In this document: piece after piece, positions 38,449 to 46,085 of the stretch
Numbering within the stretch: the first letter of the stretch is position 1
Layout of the letters: every line of letters starts with the position of its first letter
Source: Bradyrhizobium algeriense
Lineage (GTDB): Bacteria > Pseudomonadota > Alphaproteobacteria > Rhizobiales > Xanthobacteraceae
NCBI RefSeq assembly: GCF_036924595.1
Contig: NZ_JAZHRV010000001.1
Location: 6,014,001 to 6,078,000, forward strand
Length of the DNA: 64,000 bases
Direction of reading: 5' to 3'
Position numbers and translations under genes: made by a program
The notes under the pieces: model-generated
What the model saw: only the letters and a program-made list of their open reading frames with translations
Databases searched by the model: none
What the model was told of the DNA's origin: nothing

Positions 38449-39468
38449 ATGGCCAATCCGAACCCGCTGATGGCAAAATCATCCGGCACCGATCCCGCTG
38501 ATGCTGCCGTCCAATCGGCCCTGCGCACGCTCGACGCCGAGGCCGGCGGGATCGCCGCGCTATCGGCGGCACTGCAGTCCGATCTCCGCGCCCCCTTCAC
38601 TGCCGCCACCGACCTGATCCGGAACGCCAAGGGACGGCTGATCGTCACTGGCTTGGGCAAGTCCGGCCATATCGGCCGCAAGATCGCCGCGACCTTTGCC
38701 TCCACCGGCACGCCGGCGTTCTTCGTTCATGCCGCCGAAGCCAGCCATGGCGACCTCGGCATGATCACGGCCGAGGACGTCATCCTGGCGCTGTCCTGGT
38801 CCGGCGAGCAGCCGGAGATGAAAAACCTGATCAGCTACGCCGCGCGGTTCCGGATTTCCGTGATCGCGATGACGGCGGAGCGGGAATCCTCGCTCAGCAA
38901 GGCTGCCGACGTCGCGCTGACGCTGCCGAAGGCGCGCGAGGCCTGCCCGCACAATCTCGCGCCGACCACCTCCTCGCTGATGATGCTGGCGCTCGGCGAT
39001 ACGCTGGCGATCGCGCTGCTGGAAGGCCGCGGCTTTACGTCGGTCGATTTCAGCGTGCTGCATCCGGGCGGCAAGCTGGGTGCAATGCTGAAATATACCC
39101 GCGATCTCATGCACGCGGGCGACGCCGTGCCGCTGAAGCCGCTGGGCACCAAAATGTCCGACGCGCTGGTCGAGATGACCTCAAAGGGCTTTGGCTGCGT
39201 CGGCATCGTCGACGCACGCGGGCATATCGTCGGCATCGTCACCGACGGCGATTTGCGCCGCCACATGGACATGGGGCCCGATCTGATGGCGGCCACCGTC
39301 GACGAGGTGATGACGAAAAATCCGAAGACGATCGACCGCGACGTGCTGGCCGGCGAGGCGCTGGAGATCCTCAACTCCTCGAAGATCACGACGCTGATCG
39401 TCACCGACGCCGGCAAGCCGGTCGGCATCGTGCATCTGCACGATTTTTTGCGCGCAGGCGTGGCGTAG
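38449..39468 (+). CDS. kdsD: Arabinose-5-phosphate isomerase (KpsF/GutQ)
   Basis: 339 aa. The SIS sugar-isomerase domain (about 45-190) shows VTGLGKSGHIGRKIAATFAS, HAAEASHGDLGMI and ALSWSGEQPEM; two CBS repeats (about 220-335) follow, e.g. GIVTDGDLRRHMDMG and VGIVHLHDFLRAG. The enzyme interconverts ribulose-5-phosphate and arabinose-5-phosphate, the first step to Kdo for lipopolysaccharide. The conserved HPGGKLG is present. Start ATG lies 7 bases after GGAAAC, a moderate ribosome site. Confidence 0.93.
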   Translation: MANPNPLMAKSSGTDPADAAVQSALRTLDAEAGGIAALSAALQSDLRAPFTAATDLIRNAKGRLIVTGLGKSGHIGRKIAATFASTGTPAFFVHAAEASHGDLGMITAEDVILALSWSGEQPEMKNLISYAARFRISVIAMTAERESSLSKAADVALTLPKAREACPHNLAPTTSSLMMLALGDTLAIALLEGRGFTSVDFSVLHPGGKLGAMLKYTRDLMHAGDAVPLKPLGTKMSDALVEMTSKGFGCVGIVDARGHIVGIVTDGDLRRHMDMGPDLMAATVDEVMTKNPKTIDRDVLAGEALEILNSSKITTLIVTDAGKPVGIVHLHDFLRAGVA

Positions 39469-39481
39469 ACTGGACGGTCCC

Positions 39482-39569
39482 GTAGGGTGGGCAAAGGCGC
39501 ACTTGCGCCGTGCCCACCATCACCCACTCCGCCAGGAATGGTGGGCACGCTTCGCTTTGCCCACCCTAC
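39482..39569. repeat. Palindromic intergenic repeat, family C
   Basis: Perfect 15-bp inverted ends GTAGGGTGGGCAAAG / CTTTGCCCACCCTAC, with an inner CGTGCCCACC / GGTGGGCACG palindrome. The sequence is a frequent bradyrhizobial intergenic element. It lies between convergent kdsD and the carboxymuconolactone decarboxylase-like gene and may act as their shared transcription end. Confidence 0.8.
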
Positions 39570-39588
39570 AAATCCTCGCAATGACGGT

Positions 39589-40143
39589 TCAGGCCTTCGG
39601 AAACCTTGCCGCCTTCGCCTCCAGCGGCAGCGCCAGTCCGTTCGCGAGATACGATACGGTGTGATAGAATCCGCAGAGCAGGATGATCTCGAATATCTGC
39701 GCCTCGTCGTAATGCGCCGACAGCGCCGCGAATTCGGCATCGCTCAGCGTTGCGCGGTCGTGCAGCGCATCGACGACGGCGATCAGCGCCTGCTCGGCCT
39801 CCGACCAGCAGGCCTCGGTGACCGCGCCGCGCACGGTGGCGCGGACCTGTTCATCGGTCAGTTTTGCAGCAGCCGCAAACGCCGCGATGTGCACGCCCCA
39901 TTCGTACTCGCATCCGGTTCGCGCGCAGGTGCGATCGATGACGATCTCGCGCTCCCTCAACGACAGCGGCCCGCGATCCAGCAGACTGCCGGCGCGGAAT
40001 TTCTCCCAGGCCCGGGCGTTGCCGGCCATGACGCGAAACAGCACCAGCGGCGGCGCGCCGCGCATGATGCGGTCGAACTGCTCGGCAATGTCAGGTGCAT
40101 AAGGCGGCTCAAGCGGCGCGATGCGCGGCGCGGTCTGGGACAT
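39589..40143 (-). CDS. Carboxymuconolactone decarboxylase-family protein (AhpD-like)
   Basis: 184 aa from ATG 40141-40143, preceded by CAGGAGTTGGCC. The helical CMD domain is recognised from LSLREREIVIDRTCARTGCEYEWGVHIAAFAAA, in which the usual C-x-x-C pair of AhpD is C-x-x-x-C (TCARTGCE), and from the QIFEIILLCGFYHTVSYLANGLALP ending. Such proteins are peroxidase-like or act on gamma-carboxymuconolactone-type substrates; here the function is open. Divergent from an HxlR regulator with two operator palindromes between them, so it is the likely regulated target. Confidence 0.85.
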   Translation of the reverse strand: MSQTAPRIAPLEPPYAPDIAEQFDRIMRGAPPLVLFRVMAGNARAWEKFRAGSLLDRGPLSLREREIVIDRTCARTGCEYEWGVHIAAFAAAAKLTDEQVRATVRGAVTEACWSEAEQALIAVVDALHDRATLSDAEFAALSAHYDEAQIFEIILLCGFYHTVSYLANGLALPLEAKAARFPKA

Positions 40144-40156
40144 GGCCAACTCCTGT

Positions 40157-40195
40157 GCTACAAATAACGTAGCGAAATGCTACATTATCTGTAGC
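40157..40195. promoter_or_regulatory. Double palindromic operator in the CMD-HxlR intergenic region
   Basis: Two 17-bp inverted repeats, GCTACAAATAACGTAGC (40157-40173) and GCTACATTATCTGTAGC (40179-40195), share GCTACA-N5/6-GTAGC arms. Their centres are 22 bp apart, two helical turns, so two dimers would bind the same face of DNA. They cover the whole region between the two start codons and are probably bound by the HxlR protein to control both genes. Confidence 0.72.
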
Positions 40196-40215
40196 GCCAT
40201 GCAAGAGGGCTTTCG

Positions 40216-40554
40216 ATGCCGAAACCGGCCGCCGTCCCGGGGAAAACTGCCGTTCGCGGCTCTAGAACCGGCCGGCCGGTCATGGCGCTGCTCGATCTGC
40301 TCGGCCGCCGCTGGACCTTGCGGATCATCTGGGAGCTGCGCGACGGCCCGCTGACCTCGCGCGCGCTGCGCACCGCCTGCGACGACGCCTCGCCGACCGT
40401 GATGCAGGCCCGGCTGTCGGAGCTGCGCGAGGCCGGTCTCGTCGAACTCCTGGCCGGCGACGGCTATCGCCTTACACCGCTGGGCAGGGAGCTGATGGAA
40501 AGCTTCCTGCCCCTGCATCACTTTGCCGAGCGATGGAGCAAGCGCGGGGCATAG
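40216..40554 (+). CDS. HxlR-family transcriptional regulator
   Basis: 112 aa. The HxlR winged helix covers most of the protein: LLDLLGRRWTLRIIWELRDGPLTSRALRTACDDASPTVMQARLSELREAGLVE, with W33 in the family's R-W-T motif. Unlike many HxlR members the conserved N-terminal redox Cys is missing; the single Cys is in helix 3 (RTACDDA). It is a dimeric DNA-binding regulator of the divergent CMD-like gene, probably through the GCTAC-N7-GTAGC sites. Ligand or redox signal unknown. Confidence 0.88.
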   Translation: MPKPAAVPGKTAVRGSRTGRPVMALLDLLGRRWTLRIIWELRDGPLTSRALRTACDDASPTVMQARLSELREAGLVELLAGDGYRLTPLGRELMESFLPLHHFAERWSKRGA

Positions 40555-40604
40555 CGTTTTCGAGCGAAGTGGATACCGGTTCGCGTGAAGAAAACGCGTC
40601 AAAA
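40554..40604. repeat. Intergenic repeat, family D copy 2
   Basis: GCGTTTTCGAGCGAAGTGG-ATACCGGTTCGCGTGAAGAAAACGCGTCAAAA, inverted relative to the copies at 21506 and 54142. It begins at the last base of the HxlR stop codon. Confidence 0.7.
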
Positions 40605-40617
40605 GAGAAGCCTTGAG

Positions 40618-41064
40618 CTAAGCCGCCGCCACCGTCAGGCTCGCGCCATCGGCCTGCACCACCTTGACGCGGCTACCGGCCGGCGCGTCGGGGCCGGCGA
40701 CACGCCAGATCGTGTCGTCGATCCGCACTGTGCCCGTGCCGTCGACGATCGGCTTTTCCAGGGTGAATTCCCGGCCGATCAGCGCCTCGGTCCGCTTGTT
40801 GAGAAATGGGTTGCTCTGGCTGCGGCTTCCTGCGCTGCGCGCGAAGTGTCGCCACGCCGGCACGGCGGCGACTGTGAAGATGGCGAACAACAGGAGTTGC
40901 GTCTGCCAGGACGGGTTGATCACAAACGAGAGCAATCCGACCAACAGCGCCGCAAGCCCGAGCCAGAACAGAAAAATGCCCGGCGCGAGCAGCTCCAGCG
41001 CCATCAGGATGAAGCCGAAGATCAGCCAGTTCCAGGTGCCTAACGTAGAGAAAATTTCGGCCAT
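40618..41064 (-). CDS. NfeD-family membrane protein
   Basis: 148 aa. Two or three membrane helices in the first half (about 12-32, 34-50, 53-68) with the motif LELLAPGIFLFWLGLAALLVG, then a C-terminal OB-fold (GREFTLEKPIVDGTGTVRIDDTIWRVAGPDAPAGSRVKVV). NfeD proteins act with SPFH/stomatin partners in membrane microdomains. The partner gene (41109-42110) is directly upstream, 44 bases away, confirming the assignment and suggesting an operon. Confidence 0.9.
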   Translation of the reverse strand: MAEIFSTLGTWNWLIFGFILMALELLAPGIFLFWLGLAALLVGLLSFVINPSWQTQLLLFAIFTVAAVPAWRHFARSAGSRSQSNPFLNKRTEALIGREFTLEKPIVDGTGTVRIDDTIWRVAGPDAPAGSRVKVVQADGASLTVAAA

Positions 41065-41108
41065 GACACGAACCTCTAATCAAACAGAATGACCTTCCGG
41101 ACCCGCCC

Positions 41109-42110
41109 CTACCGCTGCGGCGCGACCGGCGGCGGCGTCGGACCGGTGTTCGGCACCGAGGACGTCCGCCGTGCGGCGGCTGCCGCGGAGGCCGCACTTT
41201 CGCCAAAGGTGGCCTTGGCGATCTCGCCGATGCCGGCAAGCGACCCCAAAATGCTCATCGCTTCAATCGGCAGCATGATGATCTTCTGGTTCGGCGAATC
41301 CGCAAGCTGCCCGAACGCCTTGATGTATTTGTCGGCGATAAAATAGTTCAGCGCGGCGACGTCGCCCTTGGCGATGGCCTCGGAGACCATCTGCGTCGCC
41401 TTGGCCTCGGCTTCGGCCGAGCGTTCGCGCGCTTCAGCGTCACGGAACGCGGCTTCCTTGCGGCCTTCGGCCTGCAAAATCTGGCCCTGCTTGGCGCCTT
41501 CCGCACGAAGAATCTCGGACTGGCGCTGGCCCTCGGCCTGCAGGATGTCGGCACGCTTGACGCGCTCGGCTTTCATCTGCCGTCCCATTGCCTCGACCAG
41601 ATCGGCCGGCGGCACGATATCCTTGATCTCGATGCGGTTGACCTTCAGCCCCCACGGCGACACCGCGGCATCGACCACGCGCAACAGGCGCTCGTTGATC
41701 TCGTCGCGATGCGACAGCACCTGGTCGAGGTCCATCGATCCCATCACCGAGCGGATGTTGGTCATGGTCAAGACGATGATCGCCTGCTCGAGATTGGCAA
41801 CCTCGTAACTTGCTTTCGCCGCGTCGAACACCTGGAAGAACGCGACGCCGTCCACGGTCACGGTGGCGTTGTCCTTGGTGATCACCTCCTGCTCGGGAAT
41901 GTTGATCACCTGCTCCATCATGTTCATCTTGCGGCCGACGCGGTCGAAATAGGGAATGATGAGGTTGAGCCCCGGCGCCAACGTGCGGGTGTATTTGCCG
42001 AACCGCTCGATGGTCCAGTCATAGCCCTGCGGCACCGTCTTGACGCCCGCAAACAGCGTGACAATGACGAGCAGAACAAATGCGATCGCGAAAATGTCGA
42101 AACCCGTCAT
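41109..42110 (-). CDS. SPFH/Band 7 stomatin-like membrane protein (QmcA-type)
   Basis: 333 aa from ATG 42108-42110 with GGAGGACTTC in front. One N-terminal membrane helix (about 4-22), then the SPFH domain ([30 protein letters not shown] ... [29 protein letters not shown]) and a long charged Ala/Glu-rich coiled coil (about 185-265), typical of oligomerising stomatin-like proteins. It forms membrane scaffolds with the NfeD protein encoded downstream and supports protease and lipid organisation. The Ala/Pro-rich tail is not conserved. Confidence 0.92.
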   Translation of the reverse strand: MTGFDIFAIAFVLLVIVTLFAGVKTVPQGYDWTIERFGKYTRTLAPGLNLIIPYFDRVGRKMNMMEQVINIPEQEVITKDNATVTVDGVAFFQVFDAAKASYEVANLEQAIIVLTMTNIRSVMGSMDLDQVLSHRDEINERLLRVVDAAVSPWGLKVNRIEIKDIVPPADLVEAMGRQMKAERVKRADILQAEGQRQSEILRAEGAKQGQILQAEGRKEAAFRDAEARERSAEAEAKATQMVSEAIAKGDVAALNYFIADKYIKAFGQLADSPNQKIIMLPIEAMSILGSLAGIGEIAKATFGESAASAAAAARRTSSVPNTGPTPPPVAPQR

Positions 42111-42288
42111 GAAGTCCTCCAAAGCCGGCAAGGGCGTTACCGGACGCGATATATCTTTCTGTCAGCAAGGCCGCGGCGCCGGTTCAGCCGGCTGTTCTCA
42201 AGTTATGGTTATATAGCCAGGCAACGGTTTGGCGGCCAGATGTTCGCATGTCCGAACGGCGGCAAGCTATCGGCAAATTTTCGAAGGG

Positions 42289-43326
42289 CTATATCCAGCC
42301 TTGAAGCTCGCGCAAAACGAGCTGGCGGATGACGTCCATGCCGGGATCGCTGTCGTTGAGGCAGGGAATGGCGGAAAATTGCTCACCGCCATTGTGCTTG
42401 AAGATCTCGGCGTTTTCCTGCGCGATCTCCTCCAGCGTCTCCAGGCAATCGGCGGAGAAGCCGGGGGTCACGACGGCAATGCGCTTGACCCCATCTTTCG
42501 CAAGCTTTTCGATGGTCTTGTCCGTATAGGGCTGCAGCCACGCGCCGAAGCCGAAGCGCGACTGAAACGTAAGGATCAGCTTTGCGGCATCAAGCCCCAG
42601 GCGCTTGCGCAAGCTTTCCGTTGTTGCAACGCACTGGGCGTAATAGGGATCGCCCTCGTCGACATATTTCTGCGGCATGCCGTGAAACGACGCCACGATC
42701 AGTTCGGGCTGAAACGGCAAGGTCGCCAGATGCGCCGACATGGAAACGGCGAGCGCGTCGATGTAATCGGGATCGTCGTAATAAGGCGGGCTCACCCGCA
42801 GCGTCGGCTGCGCGCGCATGTCAGCTAACGCGCGAAACACCTCGTCGCATACGGTTGCCGAGGTAGCGGCGGAATATTGGGGATAGAGCGGCACGACCAG
42901 CAACCGGTCGCAGCCCTGCGCGGTCAGCGTATCGATGCGCGAGCGGATCGACGGGTTGCCGTAGCGCATCGCCCAATCGACCACGACGTGGTCGTGATCG
43001 GCGATGGCGTCTGCAAGCTTTTCGGCCTGGGCGCGCGTAATCGTCTTGAGCGGGGATTCGTCTCTCTCGGTATTCCAGATCTTCCGGTAGTCGCGCGCCT
43101 TGCGACCGGGACGCACGCGCAGGATGATGCCGTTGAGGATCAGCTGCCAGCGCAGGCCCTGATCCTCGATCACGCGCGGATCGGACAGAAACTCCTTGAG
43201 ATAAACCCGCACACCCCGGGCGTCGGCGGTGTCAGGCGTGCCGAGATTGACCAGCAGCACGCCGACGCGTTGCGGCTGGGCTGCCGATGCCGGCCTGGGA
43301 TGTCCGATGGGGGCGACCGCGGTCAT
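42289..43326 (-). CDS. hemH: Ferrochelatase
   Basis: 345 aa from ATG 43324-43326; longer frames upstream are not conserved. Family blocks: VLLVNLGTPD at the N-terminus, YLKEFLSDPRVIE, WAMRYGNPSI, VVPLYPQYSAATSATV, the iron/porphyrin site LIVASFHGMPQKYVDEGDPY with the catalytic His, and VTPGFSADCLETLEEI with the conserved Glu. It inserts ferrous iron into protoporphyrin IX to complete haem, at the inner membrane face. No cysteine cluster is present, as in most proteobacterial forms. Monocistronic, divergent from the MAPEG gene. Confidence 0.95.
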   Translation of the reverse strand: MTAVAPIGHPRPASAAQPQRVGVLLVNLGTPDTADARGVRVYLKEFLSDPRVIEDQGLRWQLILNGIILRVRPGRKARDYRKIWNTERDESPLKTITRAQAEKLADAIADHDHVVVDWAMRYGNPSIRSRIDTLTAQGCDRLLVVPLYPQYSAATSATVCDEVFRALADMRAQPTLRVSPPYYDDPDYIDALAVSMSAHLATLPFQPELIVASFHGMPQKYVDEGDPYYAQCVATTESLRKRLGLDAAKLILTFQSRFGFGAWLQPYTDKTIEKLAKDGVKRIAVVTPGFSADCLETLEEIAQENAEIFKHNGGEQFSAIPCLNDSDPGMDVIRQLVLRELQGWI

Positions 43327-43416
43327 GATTTCGATGGCTTCGCGCGTTGCACTATCCTTGTCAAGATAATGGCCGGTTCGATACGCTTTGCCCATATCCT
43401 GCGGGCGGGAGGAACC

Positions 43417-43815
43417 ATGACGGTCGCCGAATGGTGCGTTTTCGGAACGCTGATGCTCTATTTGCTGACGATCGCCTCGGTCAAATGGGCCGGGTATCGC
43501 CATTTCGACAATGCCAGACCGCGCGATCCCGCCTTCTACGAGGACGCGATCCGCGCCCGCGCGCTCGGCGCCCATCAGAACGGCATCGAGGCGTTTCCGT
43601 TCTTTGCGGTCGCCGTCCTGCTGGCGGAATTCCGTCTCGGGCCGCAGCACCTGATCGACGAGCTCGCGGTGCTCTTCCTGATCGTGCGGATCGCCTATGT
43701 CTTCACCTATCTCGGCAATCGCCCGACGCTGCGCTCGATTCTCTGGAGCATCGGGTTCGCGATCAACATCGCGATTTTCTTTCTGCCGGCGATCAGAGCT
43801 TATCTGCCGGCGTAA
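43417..43815 (+). CDS. MAPEG-family membrane protein
   Basis: 132 aa from ATG 43417 (GGGAGGAACC upstream). Four membrane helices, with the MAPEG motif RARALGAHQNGIEAFPFFAVAVLLAE in helix 2 and YVFTYLGNRPTLRSILWSIGFAINIAIFF at the end. Members include membrane glutathione transferases and eicosanoid enzymes; the bacterial ones are mostly uncharacterised. It is divergent from hemH with only 90 bases between the two starts. Confidence 0.9.
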   Translation: MTVAEWCVFGTLMLYLLTIASVKWAGYRHFDNARPRDPAFYEDAIRARALGAHQNGIEAFPFFAVAVLLAEFRLGPQHLIDELAVLFLIVRIAYVFTYLGNRPTLRSILWSIGFAINIAIFFLPAIRAYLPA

Positions 43816-43914
43816 GGTCGTCATATGATGGCCTGGGCCGGGCTCTCTCGGGGACCTTGAATTCCTGGTTCCCCGGCGGTATCTAGGGAATACCTGTGCT
43901 ACAATAGAGCCATC

Positions 43915-44331
43915 ATGCCAAAGCAACTGATCATGCGAATTCTGGGAGCGGCGATCGTCCTGATCGCGCTTTCATTCGCACCGTCCGTTGCCCAGGCCCA
44001 TATCGGCCATCAGCACCAGGCATCCGTTCATGGCGGCCAGAGCCAGGTCGCATCTCAAGCCGTTCTTCATGAATACGGACGGTCGGCCAGGTCTGCATCG
44101 TTGCAGCAGGCTCAATGGAAGCAGGACAAGATGCCGCCGGCTTCGGACCGGAATTGTACCGGCGACTGCTGCTTGTCCGCATGTGCCGCCTGCTGTGCGG
44201 CCGGGTTGCCGAGCGCCGTGGGGTTCGTCCCGTTTCCCCGGTCGATAACGCGTGTTGCGTTTGTGCCGTCACAGGTATGGCCGGACCGCGAGCCTGAGTC
44301 GCTCAGGCGGCCTCCCAAACACTTCGTCTGA
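43915..44331 (+). CDS. Secreted Cys/His-containing protein of metal-efflux cluster
   Basis: 138 aa. A signal peptide (ILGAAIVLIALSFAPSVAQA) is followed by a His-rich mature N-terminus (HIGHQHQASVHGG) and a central cysteine cluster NCTGDCCLSACAACCAAG, seven Cys in 18 residues. The architecture suggests a periplasmic metal-binding protein; position directly upstream of an RND heavy-metal efflux system supports this. Similar small proteins precede CusBA/CzcBA operons in other alphaproteobacteria. I cannot name the family with certainty. ATG 43933 is an alternative start. Confidence 0.65.
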   Translation: MPKQLIMRILGAAIVLIALSFAPSVAQAHIGHQHQASVHGGQSQVASQAVLHEYGRSARSASLQQAQWKQDKMPPASDRNCTGDCCLSACAACCAAGLPSAVGFVPFPRSITRVAFVPSQVWPDREPESLRRPPKHFV

Positions 44332-44411
44332 ATCCAACCGAACAGTGTGTTTGCGAGGCATGCCGCGGGCTGCCCGCGAGCGACGGCAATTCAGATTGAA
44401 GGACGACCAGT

Positions 44412-46073
44412 ATGCTTTCCCATTTCGGGCGTGCCCTGCGTGCTCTCGCGGTGACCGCAGTTCTATGCGCTGCGATTGCCCCCGCTTCCGCCCACGAGGG
44501 CCATGACCATGGGGAACAGCCGCCCGTCTCGGCAGGCGCGCTGCCACGCGGCGAGGCCGATTCCGACGCGTTCGAGATCGTTGCGATTGCCCGCGGCGAA
44601 AATCTCGAGATCTATCTCGACCGGTTCGCCACGAATGAGCCGGTAACCGGCGCAACGATTGAAGTCGAATCCCCTGGTGGTCCCGTAAAAGCCGCGGCGG
44701 GTGCCGACGGCACATACCGGGTGGCAGCGCCGTGGCTCGCAAAGAGCGGACGCACGGACCTGATTTTCACGGTTACGGCGGGAGACACCACCGACATTCT
44801 GCCGCTGACGATTCAGACGGCGCCAGACGCCGCGCAAAGCGTAGCACAACAGGAAGCGGCTGCCGGCGGGCATATCAGCAAGGTTTCGGTTCTTCTCGTC
44901 CTGGGCGGCGCTCTCATCGGGGCGCTGCTTGCTGCCATTGCCCTGCGCGGTGGGCGCAAGGCGGCAGCTCTTGTTGCGATCTTTTCCATGTTCTTGGGTG
45001 CGCGCGAACCGGAAGCGCATGAAGGCCATGGCCATGAGGAAGAAAAGGCGCAAGTCGCGATCAACACCGTCTCGGGCGAGCGCGCCCAGCGCCTTCCGGA
45101 TGGCGCGGTTTTTGTGCCTAAGACGGTGCAACGGATATTTGCGGTGCGGACGCTGGTCGCCGAAAACGCGGAGCACAAGAAAATCACTGAACTGCCGGGG
45201 AGGATCATCCCCGATCCCAACGCCAGCGGGTATGTGCAATCCGCAGTCGGCGGCCGTCTTTCCGCGCCGTCGGGCGGCTTTCCCCGATTGGGCACGCGGG
45301 TGAAGCAAGGCGACATCTTGGGCTATGTCACGCCACCTATTGCGGCGATCGATGTTTCCGACATGCGGCAGCGCCAGGGCGAACTGGATCAGCAGATCTC
45401 GATCGTCGAACGCAGATTCGCCCGCTATGAACAACTCGCGCCGTCGGGCGCCATATCGCGGACCCAACTCGAGGACACGCGGCTCGAGCTTGAAGGGCTG
45501 CGCGAACGGCGCGCATCGATCGAAAAATCGCGCCGCGATCCCGAAGCGCTGATCGCGCCGGTTGCAGGCGTGATCGCCGAAGGCAGCGCCGTGGCTGGCC
45601 AGATCGTTCAGCCGAGCTCCATCGTCTTCAACATCATCGATCCCTCGCGGCTGTGGGTCGAGGCGCTGAGTTTCGAGAGCCTCGAACCGTCACGCGGCGC
45701 GCGAGCGTCGACATATACGGGCAGGAATTACGACCTTGTTTATCAGGGCACCGGCTTCGCCGATCGCAGCCAATCGGTGCCGGTGCATTTTGCCGTGACG
45801 GGCGACACGGCAGGGCTTAGGGCCGGCCAGTTCCTGACCGTGCTGGTCACGACCGACGATACCAAGGACGGCCTTGCGGTGCCGCGCAGCAGCGTCGTTC
45901 GTGGCTCAAACGGCCAGGATTTTGTGTACGAGCACACAGCCCCCGAGCGGTTCATGGCAAGGAGCGTGCGCACGGAGCCGCTCGACGGCGATCGTGTGCT
46001 GATCGTGTCCGGCTTCACGCCCGGCAAGCGGATCGTGTCGCAAGGCGCAGACCTTCTCGATCACGTCCGCTGA
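44412..46073 (+). CDS. Heavy-metal RND efflux periplasmic adaptor subunit (CusB/CzcB-like)
   Basis: 553 aa, longer than the usual 350-420. After a signal peptide (1-27) comes HEGHDHGEQ, an Ig-like domain (about 50-138), one or two membrane helices (about 158-178, 184-197), a second His/Glu-rich stretch (EAHEGHGHEEE, 201-211) and then the adaptor core: IIPDPNASGYVQSAVGGRLSAP, a coiled-coil hairpin (about 320-365), AGVIAEGSAVAGQIVQPSS (lipoyl) and the beta-barrel domain. It links inner-membrane pump to outer membrane. The RND gene follows after 12 bases. The metal is unknown; Cu, Zn, Co and Ni are possible. Confidence 0.87.
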   Translation: MLSHFGRALRALAVTAVLCAAIAPASAHEGHDHGEQPPVSAGALPRGEADSDAFEIVAIARGENLEIYLDRFATNEPVTGATIEVESPGGPVKAAAGADGTYRVAAPWLAKSGRTDLIFTVTAGDTTDILPLTIQTAPDAAQSVAQQEAAAGGHISKVSVLLVLGGALIGALLAAIALRGGRKAAALVAIFSMFLGAREPEAHEGHGHEEEKAQVAINTVSGERAQRLPDGAVFVPKTVQRIFAVRTLVAENAEHKKITELPGRIIPDPNASGYVQSAVGGRLSAPSGGFPRLGTRVKQGDILGYVTPPIAAIDVSDMRQRQGELDQQISIVERRFARYEQLAPSGAISRTQLEDTRLELEGLRERRASIEKSRRDPEALIAPVAGVIAEGSAVAGQIVQPSSIVFNIIDPSRLWVEALSFESLEPSRGARASTYTGRNYDLVYQGTGFADRSQSVPVHFAVTGDTAGLRAGQFLTVLVTTDDTKDGLAVPRSSVVRGSNGQDFVYEHTAPERFMARSVRTEPLDGDRVLIVSGFTPGKRIVSQGADLLDHVR

Positions 46074-46085
46074 GGAGGCACGCTC

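Noticed and set aside
43857..43905. Possible MerR-type promoter before the metal cluster (TTCCC/GGGAA dyad, TACAAT)
   Set aside because: The -35 position and spacing do not fit and the dyad arms are short; too weak to list.
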